A stretch of 64,000 bases of DNA from the NCBI RefSeq assembly GCF_016924655.1, contig NZ_JAFFJU010000001.1, positions 744,001 through 808,000 of the forward strand. The letters run 5' to 3'. A program made the position numbers and the translations under genes. Origin of the DNA: Sphingomonas arenae (lineage in GTDB: Bacteria; Pseudomonadota; Alphaproteobacteria; Sphingomonadales; Sphingomonadaceae). How positions within the stretch are numbered: position 1 is the stretch's first letter; each line of letters opens with the position of its first letter. Shown here piece after piece: positions 9,277 to 18,406 of this stretch. The notes under the pieces were generated by a model, which made no database searches, was not told where the DNA came from, and saw only the letters and a list, made by a program, of their open reading frames with translations.

Positions 9277-9790
9277 GTGCGATCTGATTGCGAACTAAGC
9301 CGGACTGAGACTGCAGGTCTTTGGCGATCTTCTCCAACGCGGCGAGCCGTTCGTCGCACTCGACCTTTGGATAAGCATGATAGCGGGTGCAGCCGCTCGC
9401 ATCGTGGTCGAACAACTTCAAGGTCAGGAGAGAAGGGTTCCCCTTCCTGCATTTCCATTCCTCAAGCTGACCATGTGTCAGGTGCGCACGCCACTCCAGA
9501 TGAGTATCGAGGCACGCGAGCGTTTTCTGGATAGCACGACCTTCTTTGGCAAAGCTGCCTTTCGCAGCAGTCAGGCGCCTCACCTCGTCGAACGCCTGCC
9601 GGATCGGCAACCCAGTTTTGACCTTGGCTCCACGGCGATTTGCAGCAGCCATGCAGTGCAGCAAGCTTTGTAGACGGTGCTCAATCGCACTGAACTGATC
9701 GATACAGTCGCTCCGCCATCTCTTGGCCCACTCGCCATTCGGTGGGTTGGGCGGAGGCGCAAAGGCGGTCGGTTGAGCAGCATCGTTCAT
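9140..9790 (-). CDS. Hypothetical protein, Pro/Ala-rich tail
   Basis: About 216 aa from ATG 9790 (ATG 9808 is an alternative). The first 140 residues look like a genuine soluble helical domain (WAKRWRSDCIDQFSAIEHRL, CLDTHLEWRAHLTHG). The tail is Pro/Ala-rich and lies antisense to the 3' end of the aldolase gene for 137 nt, so the true 3' end is uncertain. Its base composition is lower in GC than its neighbours, a possible sign of acquisition. No family is recognised. Confidence 0.5.
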   Translation of the reverse strand: MNDAAQPTAFAPPPNPPNGEWAKRWRSDCIDQFSAIEHRLQSLLHCMAAANRRGAKVKTGLPIRQAFDEVRRLTAAKGSFAKEGRAIQKTLACLDTHLEWRAHLTHGQLEEWKCRKGNPSLLTLKLFDHDASGCTRYHAYPKVECDERLAALEKIAKDLQSQSGLVRNQIAPNSQTPGPADKPSAAAPATPAAAPQPSVPPRPAGPPLPACPGAGC

Positions 9791-9852
9791 CGGCCGACAC
9801 TTTCCCATCAATCTCCTAAGCGACCGTGAAAAGATGAGTTTAGCCCTGTGGC

Positions 9853-11349
9853 TCAGAGGCTGGCTCGGCCGATCGTCCGTCGCACGGCGTCCTGCCACCG
9901 GCTGAGCAACGCAGCGCGCCTGTCTTCCCCCATCGCGGGTACGAACCGGTCCCTTGCCGCCCAGGTGCGCGCGACATCGTCGATGCCGCTCCAGACGCCG
10001 GTTGCCATGCCGGCGAGGAAGGCGGCTCCGAGGGCGGTGGTCTCGAGGTTGCCGGGGCGCTCGACGGGGCAGTCGAGGAGGTCGGCGAGGAACTGGCAGA
10101 GCCACCCGTTGGCGGCCATTCCTCCGTCCACGCGCAAGGCGGCCGGGCGAGCGCTGCCGTCGGCGATCATGGCGGTGAACAGGTCGTGGGTCTGGAAGGC
10201 GACCGACTCCAGCGCGGCGCGCGCGAGGTGCGCGGCGGTGGCGTCGAGGGTGAGGCCGTGGATCGCGGCGCGCGCGTCCGGGTCCCAGTAAGGTGCGCCG
10301 AGGCCGACGAAAGCGGGGACCAGGGTCACGCCATGGCTGTCGGGCACTTGAGTCGCGAGGCTGTCGGTGTCGGACGCCCGGACGATGACTCCAAGACCAT
10401 CGCGGAGCCACTTGATCGCGGCGCCGGCGACGAAGATCGAGCCTTCCACCGCATAAGTGACCTTGCCGTCCAGCCGGTAGGCGGGCGTGGTCAGCAGGCG
10501 GTTCGCCGACGTGACCGCCGTCTCGCCCGTGTTGAGCAGCAGGAAGCAGCCGGTGCCGTAGGTCGCCTTGGCCATGCCCGGGGCGAAGCAGGCCTGGCCG
10601 ATCAGCGCGGCCTGCTGGTCCCCTGCCATCCCGGCGATGGGCAGCTCACGGCCGAAATGCCCTGCGGCCGCCATGCCGAAGATGCCGCTGTTGTCGCGGA
10701 CGTCCGGGAGGAGGCTCACGGGTACGCGGAACAGGTGGCACAGCTCCTCGTCCCATTGCTGCCGGTGGATGTCGAACAGCAGGGTGCGGGCGGCGTTGGT
10801 CGCGTCGGTGGCGTGGACGCGTCCGCCGGTCAGTCGCCAGAGGAGAAAGCTGTCCACCGTGCCGAAGGCGAGCTCGCCGCGTTCCGCCCGTTCCCTGGCG
10901 CCGGGGATGTGGTCCAGCATCCAGGCAAGCTTGGTCGCGGAGAAATAGGGGTCGAGCAGCAGGCCGGTCCGGGCGCGCACCAGTTCCTCCGCCCCGTCAG
11001 CCTTGAGCGCGGCGCAGGTGTCGGCGGTGCGGCGGTCCTGCCAGACGATGGCGGGGTGGACGGGCTCACCCGTGGCGCGATCCCACAGGATGGCGGTCTC
11101 GCGCTGGTTGGTAATGCCGATGCCGGCGATCCGGTTGAGCGGGACGCCGGAACGATCGAGGGCTTCGCGGCAGACCGCCAGCGTGTCGCGCCAGATGTCC
11201 TCAGGATCGTGCTCGACCCAGCCGAGGGCGGGGTAATGCTGCGGGAACTCGCGTTGGGCGGTGACGATGGCCCGGGCTTGGGAATCGAAGATCATCGCCC
11301 GGGTGGAGGTGGTGCCCTGGTCGATCGCGAGGAGGTGGTCGGCGGGCAT
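9853..11349 (-). CDS. glpK: Glycerol kinase
   Basis: A FGGY-family kinase phosphorylating glycerol to sn-glycerol 3-phosphate with ATP. 498 aa from ATG 11349; the frame is open further upstream, but that extension is antisense-like noise over the YHS gene. Motifs are [13 protein letters not shown] (phosphate-1) at the N-terminus, [10 protein letters not shown], the substrate-binding [10 protein letters not shown] and [11 protein letters not shown], and C-terminal [15 protein letters not shown] (adenosine). It stands alone here, without glpF or glpD next to it. Confidence 0.96.
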   Translation of the reverse strand: MPADHLLAIDQGTTSTRAMIFDSQARAIVTAQREFPQHYPALGWVEHDPEDIWRDTLAVCREALDRSGVPLNRIAGIGITNQRETAILWDRATGEPVHPAIVWQDRRTADTCAALKADGAEELVRARTGLLLDPYFSATKLAWMLDHIPGARERAERGELAFGTVDSFLLWRLTGGRVHATDATNAARTLLFDIHRQQWDEELCHLFRVPVSLLPDVRDNSGIFGMAAAGHFGRELPIAGMAGDQQAALIGQACFAPGMAKATYGTGCFLLLNTGETAVTSANRLLTTPAYRLDGKVTYAVEGSIFVAGAAIKWLRDGLGVIVRASDTDSLATQVPDSHGVTLVPAFVGLGAPYWDPDARAAIHGLTLDATAAHLARAALESVAFQTHDLFTAMIADGSARPAALRVDGGMAANGWLCQFLADLLDCPVERPGNLETTALGAAFLAGMATGVWSGIDDVARTWAARDRFVPAMGEDRRAALLSRWQDAVRRTIGRASL

Positions 11350-11366
11350 GGGCCGGACGATGCAAT

Positions 11367-11395
11367 GCCCTCCGCCTTGCCGCAAGACGGAGGGC
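11367..11395. terminator. Terminator-like hairpin
   Basis: Inverted repeat GCCCTCCG...CGGAGGGC, extended by an inner CTT/AAG pairing, between the YHS-gene stop and the glpK start. It probably ends the minus-strand metallophore operon. No U-tract follows, so an intrinsic terminator is likely but not certain. Confidence 0.5.
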
Positions 11396-11405
11396 TTGTG
11401 AGACT

Positions 11406-11864
11406 TCAGGGCGTGTTCTGGTTGCGGGTCAGCACGGCCGGCCAGTTGGCGTGGCCGCGGACGATGGCGTTGGCCTGGTCGGCTTCCCACAGCTCCTTCG
11501 CGCGGGCGTTGAAGTTGAGGTAGAGCTTGTCGTCCACGATCTTCCACTGGGTCCCATCGCCGGGCGCGATGTAGTTCTGGCTGACCGCCCAAGCGCAATA
11601 GCCTCCGAACTGCGGCGCGTATCGGACGGGCGCGGCGGCGAAGGTCGCGCGGGCCCTCGCAGAGGCGAAGCGCCACGTGGCCCCGTTCCAGCGGTAGCTG
11701 TGAGACGCCTTGCCGCGCACGGGCCGGCCGTCCGTAAAGTAGGCCGTCGGATCGTAGCCGCCGATCGCCACGCCCGCCTTGTCGGTCGAAACCGGCGGCG
11801 CGGGGCTGGCATGCGCGGTGCCGCTGCCGATCAGCAGGGCGAAAATGAGGGCGAGGAAACGCAT
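11406..11864 (-). CDS. Secreted YHS-domain protein
   Basis: 152 aa with a clear signal peptide ([19 protein letters not shown]). The mature part has the YHS-type pattern: [53 protein letters not shown] domains occur in metal-related proteins, often linked to copper or mercury handling. It is last in a minus-strand operon with the bufferin genes and DoxX, supporting an extracytoplasmic metal-stress role. Confidence 0.8.
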   Translation of the reverse strand: MRFLALIFALLIGSGTAHASPAPPVSTDKAGVAIGGYDPTAYFTDGRPVRGKASHSYRWNGATWRFASARARATFAAAPVRYAPQFGGYCAWAVSQNYIAPGDGTQWKIVDDKLYLNFNARAKELWEADQANAIVRGHANWPAVLTRNQNTP

Positions 11865-11886
11865 TGGCGAGGGCTCCTGGTGAGGG

Positions 11887-12348
11887 TCAGGGGATGCGGA
11901 GGAAGCGGTCGAGGCTGAGCTTACCGCCGCCGAATGCGATCAAGGGGAGCAGCAGGCCCGCCCAGCTGAGGTGCGTCGGCCAGGCGTCCGGGTAGACGAA
12001 GATCTGGATGACGGCGGTCATGCCGAGCAGTGCCAGCGCGCCGAAGCGGGTGAAGAGGCCCAGCACCAGCAGCAGCGGGAAGAAATGCTCGCTGTAGGTG
12101 GCGGCGTAGGCGGCGACTTCGGGGCTGACGAGCGGGAGGGCGTATTCGGAGCGGAAGAGCTCGAACGCATTCTCGTTGACAGTGAGCAGGCCATCGACCT
12201 TGGTTCGGCCCGAGAGGAAGAAGATTGCGGCGATGCCGAAGCGCTGGACCAGCAGCAGCAGGTCCAGCGGAAGCACTCGCGCGGCGAGGTCGGCGACGGG
12301 GGCGAGCAGCGGGCGGCGGGGCTCGAGGGTGAGATTGGCAACGTCCAT
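11887..12348 (-). CDS. DoxX family membrane protein
   Basis: 153 aa, four predicted membrane segments. It contains [24 protein letters not shown] and the DoxX-like [21 protein letters not shown] followed by [12 protein letters not shown]. DoxX proteins are frequent partners of DUF2282/DUF692 (bufferin) loci; here it lies 17 bp downstream of bufC. It probably contributes to a membrane redox or metal function, but the mechanism is unproven. Confidence 0.85.
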   Translation of the reverse strand: MDVANLTLEPRRPLLAPVADLAARVLPLDLLLLVQRFGIAAIFFLSGRTKVDGLLTVNENAFELFRSEYALPLVSPEVAAYAATYSEHFFPLLLVLGLFTRFGALALLGMTAVIQIFVYPDAWPTHLSWAGLLLPLIAFGGGKLSLDRFLRIP

Positions 12349-12364
12349 GGTCAGTTCCTCCTGT

Positions 12365-13078
12365 TCAGGCGAGGGCAGCGAAGGCGCCCGCGTCGACGAG
12401 CGTGGCGAGGCAGGCGCCGGGGTCGGCGTCGGGGTAAAGGGCAGCGGTCGCGAGAGCGGCGGCGCCGACGCTCTCGCCCAGGCGGATGCCGAACAGCATC
12501 CGGTGCATGGCGCGGTCGATCAGCAGACCGCTGACGCGCAGCCGGGGACGGGTAAACAAGGCTCCTTCCGCGCGCCATTCGAGGGCGATGTCCTCGCCGG
12601 AGGGCCCGTCCTCATGCGCGAGCCAGATGGTCATGGCGGGACGGGTGGCCCAGTCGAACCGGGTGGCGGGATGGAGCCGGAGCTTGAGCGCGTCCCAGTC
12701 GGTGACGTTGGCGAGGTCCGTCATCGCCAAAGGCTCCGCATCGGGCGCGAACAGGCATTCGAGGTGCAGCCGCTCGAAGCGGGCAACGTCGGACAGGTAG
12801 GGGAGCTGTGCGGCGACGGGCTGATCCTCGAGCCAGTCCGCGAAGCGCGCGCCGTAGAGCGCCAGCACCGGCGTGCGCGGGGGTCGCTGCTCGGCATAGT
12901 CCACCGCGAGCGCGAGGAAGGCGTCTTCGCCGAGCAGGGCGGCGCAATAGGGATAATTGGCCCGAAGCGCCTCCACGCAGCCGGCGATCACCGTGTTGCG
13001 GTAGACCGCGAGGGCGCCGCGGACCGGCTCGCCGATGGCCGCCGCGAATTCCTTCTGGAAGGCGAGGTGGTCAGACAT
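12365..13078 (-). CDS. bufC: BufC-type partner protein (DUF2063/HvfC N-terminal DNA-binding-like domain)
   Basis: 237 aa from ATG 13078, overlapping the bufB stop by 8 nt. The N-terminal domain, with [33 protein letters not shown] and LLGEDAF, is the DUF2063 helical fold found as partner of MNIO enzymes. Known BufC/MbnC proteins bind the peptide substrate and assist the iron oxygenase. An upstream in-frame ATG at 13111 would add 11 unlikely residues. The C-terminal part (about 110-237) is less conserved. Confidence 0.85.
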   Translation of the reverse strand: MSDHLAFQKEFAAAIGEPVRGALAVYRNTVIAGCVEALRANYPYCAALLGEDAFLALAVDYAEQRPPRTPVLALYGARFADWLEDQPVAAQLPYLSDVARFERLHLECLFAPDAEPLAMTDLANVTDWDALKLRLHPATRFDWATRPAMTIWLAHEDGPSGEDIALEWRAEGALFTRPRLRVSGLLIDRAMHRMLFGIRLGESVGAAALATAALYPDADPGACLATLVDAGAFAALA

Positions 13079-13895
13079 AGACCGGCTCGCGGTCGAGCAC
13101 GGTTTGCGCACGGCTGCGCTCGCGCAGGAGTTCGGCGAAGGCGGGCACGTTGCCGTCGCGCTCGATCAGCGTGGGCCGTGGGCCGATCCGCTCGACCAGG
13201 CGCTCATAGAGGGTCCAGACCGGCTCGCTGACGGGCTCGTCGTGGCTGTCGATCAGCAGCGATCCCTCGGGATCGACCGAATGTCCGGCCAAGTGGATCT
13301 CGCCGACCAGCTTGGCAGGGATTTCGTCGAGCCAGGTGCCCGCGTCCGTGCCGAGGTTGTGGGCGCCGACCATGACGTTGTTGACGTCGATCAGCAGCCC
13401 GCACCCGCTGCGGCGGGCGAGTTCGGCGAGGAAGGCGGTCTGGCTCCACTGGTGGTCGCGCAGGGCGAGGTAATGGGTCGGGTTCTCGATCAGGATGGAG
13501 CGCCCGAGCACGTCCTGGACGCGGCCGATGTTGGCGGCGACCCGAGCCAGCACTTCGTTGGTGCGGGGCACCGGCAGGAGGTCCGGGAAGCAGCGACCGT
13601 CGAGCCGGGACCATGCGAGGTGCTCGGACACGAGCGCCGGCTCGGTTCGGTCGACGAGGCGCTTCAGCGCGGCGAGGTGGTCCTCGTCGGGAGGCGCCGC
13701 GCCGGCCAGCGACATGCCGACGCCGTGGAGCGAGAGCGGGAAGCGGCTGCAAAGATCGTCGAGCATGGCCAGGCGGGGACCGCCGGCAACCATGTAGTTC
13801 TCGGCGTGAACCTCGAACCAAAGGCCCGCCGCCGAACAGTCCATGGCGTCGGCGTAATGCTCGGCCTTGAAGCTCAATCCGGCGGCGGGAGTCAT
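13071..13895 (-). CDS. bufB: BufB-type multinuclear non-heme iron oxygenase (MNIO, DUF692)
   Basis: 274 aa TIM-barrel protein of the MbnB/BufB family, which uses a multi-iron centre to modify cysteines in a ribosomal peptide. Likely metal ligands are spread as expected: LSLHGVGMSLAG, SEHLAWS, ILIENPTHY, LIDVNNVMVGAHN, EIHLAGHS and IDSHDEPV. It starts 3 bp after the stop of the BufA precursor and overlaps bufC, the canonical bufA-B-C order. The substrate is inferred to be the adjacent four-Cys precursor. Confidence 0.9.
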   Translation of the reverse strand: MTPAAGLSFKAEHYADAMDCSAAGLWFEVHAENYMVAGGPRLAMLDDLCSRFPLSLHGVGMSLAGAAPPDEDHLAALKRLVDRTEPALVSEHLAWSRLDGRCFPDLLPVPRTNEVLARVAANIGRVQDVLGRSILIENPTHYLALRDHQWSQTAFLAELARRSGCGLLIDVNNVMVGAHNLGTDAGTWLDEIPAKLVGEIHLAGHSVDPEGSLLIDSHDEPVSEPVWTLYERLVERIGPRPTLIERDGNVPAFAELLRERSRAQTVLDREPVYV

Positions 13896-13898
13896 GAC

Positions 13899-14180
13899 TC
13901 AGCGTCCCTTGATGGGGGTGAGGGAACCGTTGCCCTTGGGCGTCTTGATCGACGTGCAGGTGCCCTTGGCGACATACTTCCAGGCGTTGCCCTGGTAGTT
14001 GCGCTTGGAGGTGCCGGCACAGCTGGTGCCCGCACCGGCGGCGCAGTCGTTCTTGCCGGCGAGGCTGATGCCGTAGCACTTGTCCTTGTTCGGCTGCGGC
14101 TTGACCGGGCCGGCGTGAGCGGCGGCAGCGGTGAGCGAGGCGAACACGGCCGCGGCTGCGACCTTTCCGAGGGTCTTCAT
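13899..14180 (-). CDS. bufA: Bufferin precursor BufA1 (DUF2282, four-cysteine RiPP metallophore)
   Basis: 93 aa with a Sec signal peptide (residues 1-23, cleaved after AHA). The mature peptide has four cysteines, C35 in KCYGI, C46 in NDCAAG, C54 in SCAGTS and C75 in KGTC, the standard DUF2282 spacing. In characterised bufferins, Cys residues are oxidised by the MNIO enzyme to heterocycles/thioamides and the exported product chelates copper. First gene of the bufA-bufB-bufC-doxX-YHS operon. The metal bound here is inferred. Confidence 0.9.
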   Translation of the reverse strand: MKTLGKVAAAAVFASLTAAAAHAGPVKPQPNKDKCYGISLAGKNDCAAGAGTSCAGTSKRNYQGNAWKYVAKGTCTSIKTPKGNGSLTPIKGR

Positions 14181-14292
14181 GGCATTGTTACTCCGTGCCC
14201 CGAAGCATGAGGAAGGTGGCGCCCCGGCAGGGGGCGATGCGCGAGGCGCCACGGGATGCCGGCCAGGGGAGAGCGAGCGGCCGGCGGGGAGC

Positions 14293-14736
14293 TTACTTGC
14301 CGTTGAACACGTCCGAGCTCAGCAGCACGGCGGGGACCTTGCCGTGGTTGATCCAGTAGTGGCTGAGCCCTTCGGCCTCGCGGCTGATGTCGCCGGCCTT
14401 GTGCTCGATCGGAACGGCGCAGGTGGAGCTGTGCTCGGTGATCGCACCGCTGACGGTGACGATCAAAGCCGGGCGATCGGTGTGGCTGTGCAAGGGGACC
14501 ACTCCGCCGGGCTGAACCACCAGGCGCCGCGTGCGCAGCTGGCGGCCGGCGACGTTGATCTCCGGCCCGAGGTCGATGCTGGCGAGAACGGTATCCGTGA
14601 CGCCCTTGGGCATGGTCGGGGCATCGGCCAGCGGGTTCGTGCCCGGCTGGGCGCAGGTGCCGGCGGCGGCCGGGCTGGCGAAGCCGAGGGCGGCGAGTGC
14701 GGCCAGCGGCGCGGCGAAGACGGTGGACTTGATCAT
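14293..14736 (-). CDS. Secreted cupin-domain protein
   Basis: 147 aa with signal peptide ([25 protein letters not shown]). A single cupin barrel is indicated by [21 protein letters not shown] and [15 protein letters not shown]. The HSH pair plus a later His can form a metal site. Two Cys (after AAAG and in HSSTCAVP) could form a periplasmic disulfide. It lies 113 bp upstream of bufA on the same strand, so it may be part of the same metal-response unit. The catalytic role is unknown. Confidence 0.75.
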   Translation of the reverse strand: MIKSTVFAAPLAALAALGFASPAAAGTCAQPGTNPLADAPTMPKGVTDTVLASIDLGPEINVAGRQLRTRRLVVQPGGVVPLHSHTDRPALIVTVSGAITEHSSTCAVPIEHKAGDISREAEGLSHYWINHGKVPAVLLSSDVFNGK

Positions 14737-14979
14737 GGCGGTGCGATCCTTGGTTGTGGTCGACAATTCAGCTGTCACGAGGCGGTCGGCGCTGGGCGCG
14801 GGATCCAGTCTGTCCCAGACCGCGAGATCGCCGAACCGACCTCGTGACATGACTGGAAAATACGGGAGCGCTGACGACCCGCCCAATCGGAAGGCGGCAT
14901 GGAGTCGATGCTCAAACGGCATTTCAGATCAGCCGCGCGATCAGCGATCCTTCGGGTCACGCAATTGGAGAACCCCCCG

Positions 14980-15801
14980 ATGGACATGCCCGCTTCCGCC
15001 CCGCTCGACCGCACGGCCAGGCCGCTTTCCGGCCAGGTGGCGGTTGTCACCGGTTCCACCAGCGGGATCGGCCTCGGCATCGCCCGCGCATTTGCCGGGG
15101 CCGGCGCCGAGGTCGTCATCAACGGAATCGCGGACCAGCGCACGATCGACGCGCTCTGCAGCGAGTGCTCCGGGCTGGGCGCCCAGGCCGTCTACGATGG
15201 CGCGAACCTGCTCGATCCGGGCGAAGCGGCGGGCCTGGTCACGCGGACCATTGCCCGCAGCGGCCGGATCGACATCCTGGTGAACAATGCCGGAATCCAG
15301 CATGTGGCGCCCGTGGACGAGTTCCCGCCGGCCCGCTGGGACGCGATCATCGCGCTGAACCTGTCGGCCGCATTTCACACGATCCGGACCGCCGTGCCCG
15401 CCATGCGCGAGCAACGGTCGGGCAGGATCATCAACGTCGCTTCCGCCCATGGGCTCGTCGCCTCGCCGTTCAAGAGCGCCTATGTCGCGGCCAAGCACGG
15501 CGTGCTGGGCCTGACCAAGACCGTCGCGCTGGAGGTCGCCCGGCAGGGCGTCACCTGCAACGCCATCTGCCCCGGCTACGTCTGGACCGAGCTGGTCGAG
15601 AAGCAGATCGCCGACACCGCCGCAGCGCGCGGGATCAGTCACGAACAGGTGATCAGCGACGTGCTGCTCGCCGCCCAGCCGACCAAGCGCTTCGCCACCG
15701 TCGAGGAGATCGGTGCGCTGACCGTCTTCCTGGCTGGCGAGGGCGCGTCGTCGATCACCGGCACCGCGATCAGCGTCGATGGAGGATGGACCGCGCAATG
15801 A
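14980..15801 (+). CDS. bdhA: 3-hydroxybutyrate dehydrogenase (SDR family)
   Basis: 273 aa short-chain dehydrogenase interconverting 3-hydroxybutyrate and acetoacetate with NAD. The start at 14980 is preceded by GGAG. Motifs are the cofactor loop TGSTSGIGLGIA, NNAGIQHVAPV, the catalytic Ser in NVASAHGLVAS, YVAAKHG (YxxxK), and the BDH-typical CNAICPGYVWTELVEKQI with QPTKRFATVEEI. It leads an operon with a small ORF, an NDH-2-like enzyme and a patatin-like hydrolase, suggesting storage-polyester or lipid turnover. Confidence 0.93.
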   Translation: MDMPASAPLDRTARPLSGQVAVVTGSTSGIGLGIARAFAGAGAEVVINGIADQRTIDALCSECSGLGAQAVYDGANLLDPGEAAGLVTRTIARSGRIDILVNNAGIQHVAPVDEFPPARWDAIIALNLSAAFHTIRTAVPAMREQRSGRIINVASAHGLVASPFKSAYVAAKHGVLGLTKTVALEVARQGVTCNAICPGYVWTELVEKQIADTAAARGISHEQVISDVLLAAQPTKRFATVEEIGALTVFLAGEGASSITGTAISVDGGWTAQ

Positions 15802-15968
15802 GCACCGCACCCGCAACCCTTTGCCCGCACCTTGCCGCCGCCCTGCTTCCGCGCACGCCAGAGCATCGATCGCGCAAGAGCTGGGACAGCCTGCCGGCCA
15901 GCCTCGGCCTGCTTCGCCAGACCGGCGGAGTGCTGCAGCAACTCCCTCCGCGAGCCGTCCATGGCTGA
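15798..15968 (+). CDS. Short coupled ORF between bdhA and the NDH-2 gene
   Basis: 56 aa, start overlapping the bdhA stop (ATGA) and stop overlapping the next start by 8 nt. It therefore bridges two genes that otherwise have 159 nt between them. The sequence (CPHLAAALLPRTPEH, SLPASLGLLRQTGGVLQQL) is helical and without known domain. It could be a real small protein or a translational-coupling leader. Confidence 0.4.
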   Translation: MSTAPATLCPHLAAALLPRTPEHRSRKSWDSLPASLGLLRQTGGVLQQLPPRAVHG

Positions 15969-17229
15969 AGACCTTCACGTGGTGATCGTCGGTGGCGGCT
16001 TCGGCGGGCTCGCCGCGGCCCGGGAGCTCGGCAACCGGCCGGGCGTCCGCGTGACGCTGATCGACCGGCGCAATCACCATGTCTTCCAGCCCCTGCTGTA
16101 CCAGGTCGCCACCGCCGCGCTGTCGCCCGCCGACATCGCGGGACCGATCCGGTCCATCCTGTCCCGCTACGCCAACGTCCGCGTGCTGCTGGACGAAGTG
16201 GAGGGCGTGGACTGCCATGGACGACAGGTGCGGCTGCGTGACGCGGGACCGCTGTCCTACGACCGGCTGATCATCGCGACCGGCGCACGCCACAGCTACT
16301 TCGGACGGGACGAGTGGGCCGAGCACGCGCCCGGGCTCAAGTCGCTGGAGGATGCGACGGCGGTCCGCCGACGGGTGCTGCTGGCGCTCGAGCGGGCGGA
16401 AACGGAGGAGCGGCCGTCGCGGCGCGAGGCGCTGCTGACCTTCGTGGTGGTCGGCGGCGGCCCCACGGGAATCGAGATGGCCGGGGCGATTGCCGAGCTG
16501 GCCCGTCGGTCCGTGTCCCGCGACTTCCGCCACATCACGCCGCATTGCTCCAGGGTCCTGCTGGTGGAGGCGAGTGCGCGGCTGCTGACCGCCTTCCCGC
16601 GGGACCTGTCCGAAAAGGCGAGGCGCAGCCTGGAGCAGCTTGGCGTGGAGGTGATCACCGGGCGGCCCGTGATGGCGCTCGACGAACAGGGGCTGAGCAT
16701 CGGCGGCGACCGGATCGAGGCCGCGACCATCATCTGGGCGGCGGGCGTGCGCGCGTCGCCAGCGGCCGACTGGCTGCAGGCGGACCGGGACCGGCAAGGG
16801 CGGGTCCGGGTCGCGGAAGATTGCAGCGTGCCGGGCTGCCGCGGCGTCTATGCGATCGGCGACACGGCCTGCTTCATCGATGGAATCGGGATGCCGCTGC
16901 CGGGCATCGCTCCGGTCGCCAAGCAGCAGGGCCGCTATGTCGCACGCCGCATCATGGGGCGGACGCAGTCACCGTTCCGCTATCGCCACTGGGGCAACCT
17001 GGCGACCATCGGCCGAAGCCGCGCGGTGCTGGAGATCGGCCGGCTGCACCTCAGCGGCTTTCTCGCCTGGTTGTTGTGGGGCACCGCTCACCTCTACTTC
17101 CTGGTGGGATTCCGCAACCGCCTGTCCGTCGGGCTGAGCTGGGCGTGGAATTACCTGACCTTCGCCCGCCATGCCCGGCTGATCACGGGTGAAACACTGC
17201 CAGCCGCGCGACCCGCGGCGGCCGAATAG
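15961..17229 (+). CDS. ndh: NADH dehydrogenase, type II-like FAD oxidoreductase
   Basis: 422 aa. It has two Rossmann motifs, VIVGGGFGGLAAARE (FAD) near the N-terminus and VVVGGGPTGIEMAGAI (NAD) near residue 165, plus NHHVFQPLLYQVATAALSP, the characteristic NDH-2 segment, and VYAIGDTA. The C-terminal amphipathic/hydrophobic stretch (FLAWLLWGTAHLYFLVGF) is the membrane anchor. It passes electrons from NADH to quinone without proton pumping. Being in the bdhA operon suggests it reoxidises NADH from hydroxybutyrate oxidation. Confidence 0.9.
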   Translation: MAEDLHVVIVGGGFGGLAAARELGNRPGVRVTLIDRRNHHVFQPLLYQVATAALSPADIAGPIRSILSRYANVRVLLDEVEGVDCHGRQVRLRDAGPLSYDRLIIATGARHSYFGRDEWAEHAPGLKSLEDATAVRRRVLLALERAETEERPSRREALLTFVVVGGGPTGIEMAGAIAELARRSVSRDFRHITPHCSRVLLVEASARLLTAFPRDLSEKARRSLEQLGVEVITGRPVMALDEQGLSIGGDRIEAATIIWAAGVRASPAADWLQADRDRQGRVRVAEDCSVPGCRGVYAIGDTACFIDGIGMPLPGIAPVAKQQGRYVARRIMGRTQSPFRYRHWGNLATIGRSRAVLEIGRLHLSGFLAWLLWGTAHLYFLVGFRNRLSVGLSWAWNYLTFARHARLITGETLPAARPAAAE

Positions 17230-17240
17230 GAGTTCAAGCC

Positions 17241-18383
17241 ATGCAGGACCTGCGTGATGAAATCGGCACCTATGGACAGGTCGTCCTGGTGCTCCAGGGC
17301 GGCGGAGCGCTGGGGGCCTACCAGGCGGGCGTCTACCAGGCGCTGTGCGAGGCCGGGATCGAGCCCGACTGGGTGGTCGGCACGTCCATTGGGGCCATCA
17401 ACTCCGCACTGATCGCCGGCTCTCCGCCGGGCGAGCGGATCGACCGGCTGCGGGCGTTCTGGAAGCGGGTCGCGCAGCGCCATCCCGTGGCCGACTTCCT
17501 GCCCGCCTGGCTGGCCGCCTCGGCGCGCAACGCGGTTGCCGTGACAGCGGGCGTGCCAGGGTTCTTCGAGCCCAATCCCAAGGCGTTCCTCAGCCCGCAC
17601 GTTCCGCTAGGGCCCGACCGGGCGGGCTATTATTCGACCTTTCAGCTCCGCCAGACGCTGACGGAATTGATCGATTTCGACCAGGTGAACACCGGCGGCG
17701 TTCGGCTGACGGTCGGCGCGTCCAACGTCCGGACCAGCGAGATGACCTATTTCGACAGCCGCGACATGCCGCTGTCGCTGGACCATGTGATGGCGTCGGG
17801 CGCCCTGCCCCCCGCCTTTCCGGCGGTGCGGATCGGGGACGAGCTCTACTGGGACGGCGGGATCCTCTCCAACACGCCGGTGGAGGTGGTGTTCGACGAC
17901 AATCCGCGGCGCAACTCCATGGTGTTCGCCGTCCACATCTGGAACCCGCACGGGCCCGAGCCGCGCTCCATCTGGGAGGTGATGAACCGGCAGAAGGACC
18001 TGCAATATTCGAGCCGCGCGGCGGCCCATATCAAGCGCCAACGGCAGCTGCACCGGATGCGGCACATCATCGCGGAGCTGTCGGCGATGGTGCCGCCCGA
18101 CCGGGTCGGCCAGAACCGCTTCGCCGAGATGAAGGCCTATGGCTGCACCACGACCATGCACGTCGTGCGGCTGCTTGCGCCGGCGCTCGAATATGAGGAC
18201 CATAGCAAGGACATCGACTTCTCGCCCGACGGTATCCGCTGCCGCTGGGAAGCGGGGTACCGGGACACGTGCATCACGCTGGACAAGGCCCCTTGGCGCG
18301 AGGCGACGGACCCGCTGGAGGGCTTCGTGCTGCATGAAGCGTGCGGGGGCGAGATGGTGGACACGGCGGCGGGCCGGGCCTGA
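17241..18383 (+). CDS. Patatin-like phospholipase/esterase (DUF3734 type)
   Basis: 380 aa. It has the patatin oxyanion motif LQGGGALGAYQAG (residues 18-30), nucleophile S49 in GTSIG and catalytic D205 in WDGG, forming the Ser-Asp dyad. The C-terminal extension (SRAAAHIKRQRQLHRMRHII, then KDIDFSPDGI) is the DUF3734 part, common in alphaproteobacteria next to 3-hydroxybutyrate dehydrogenase. It may release hydroxyacids or fatty acids feeding BdhA; no signal peptide is seen. Confidence 0.88.
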   Translation: MQDLRDEIGTYGQVVLVLQGGGALGAYQAGVYQALCEAGIEPDWVVGTSIGAINSALIAGSPPGERIDRLRAFWKRVAQRHPVADFLPAWLAASARNAVAVTAGVPGFFEPNPKAFLSPHVPLGPDRAGYYSTFQLRQTLTELIDFDQVNTGGVRLTVGASNVRTSEMTYFDSRDMPLSLDHVMASGALPPAFPAVRIGDELYWDGGILSNTPVEVVFDDNPRRNSMVFAVHIWNPHGPEPRSIWEVMNRQKDLQYSSRAAAHIKRQRQLHRMRHIIAELSAMVPPDRVGQNRFAEMKAYGCTTTMHVVRLLAPALEYEDHSKDIDFSPDGIRCRWEAGYRDTCITLDKAPWREATDPLEGFVLHEACGGEMVDTAAGRA

Positions 18384-18406
18384 GCCGAAAGGAAAGTCGA
18401 GGTCGC

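Noticed and set aside
11350-11676. Upstream extension of the glycerol kinase frame
   Set aside because: The added residues are antisense-like and overlap the YHS gene; the family starts at [14 protein letters not shown].
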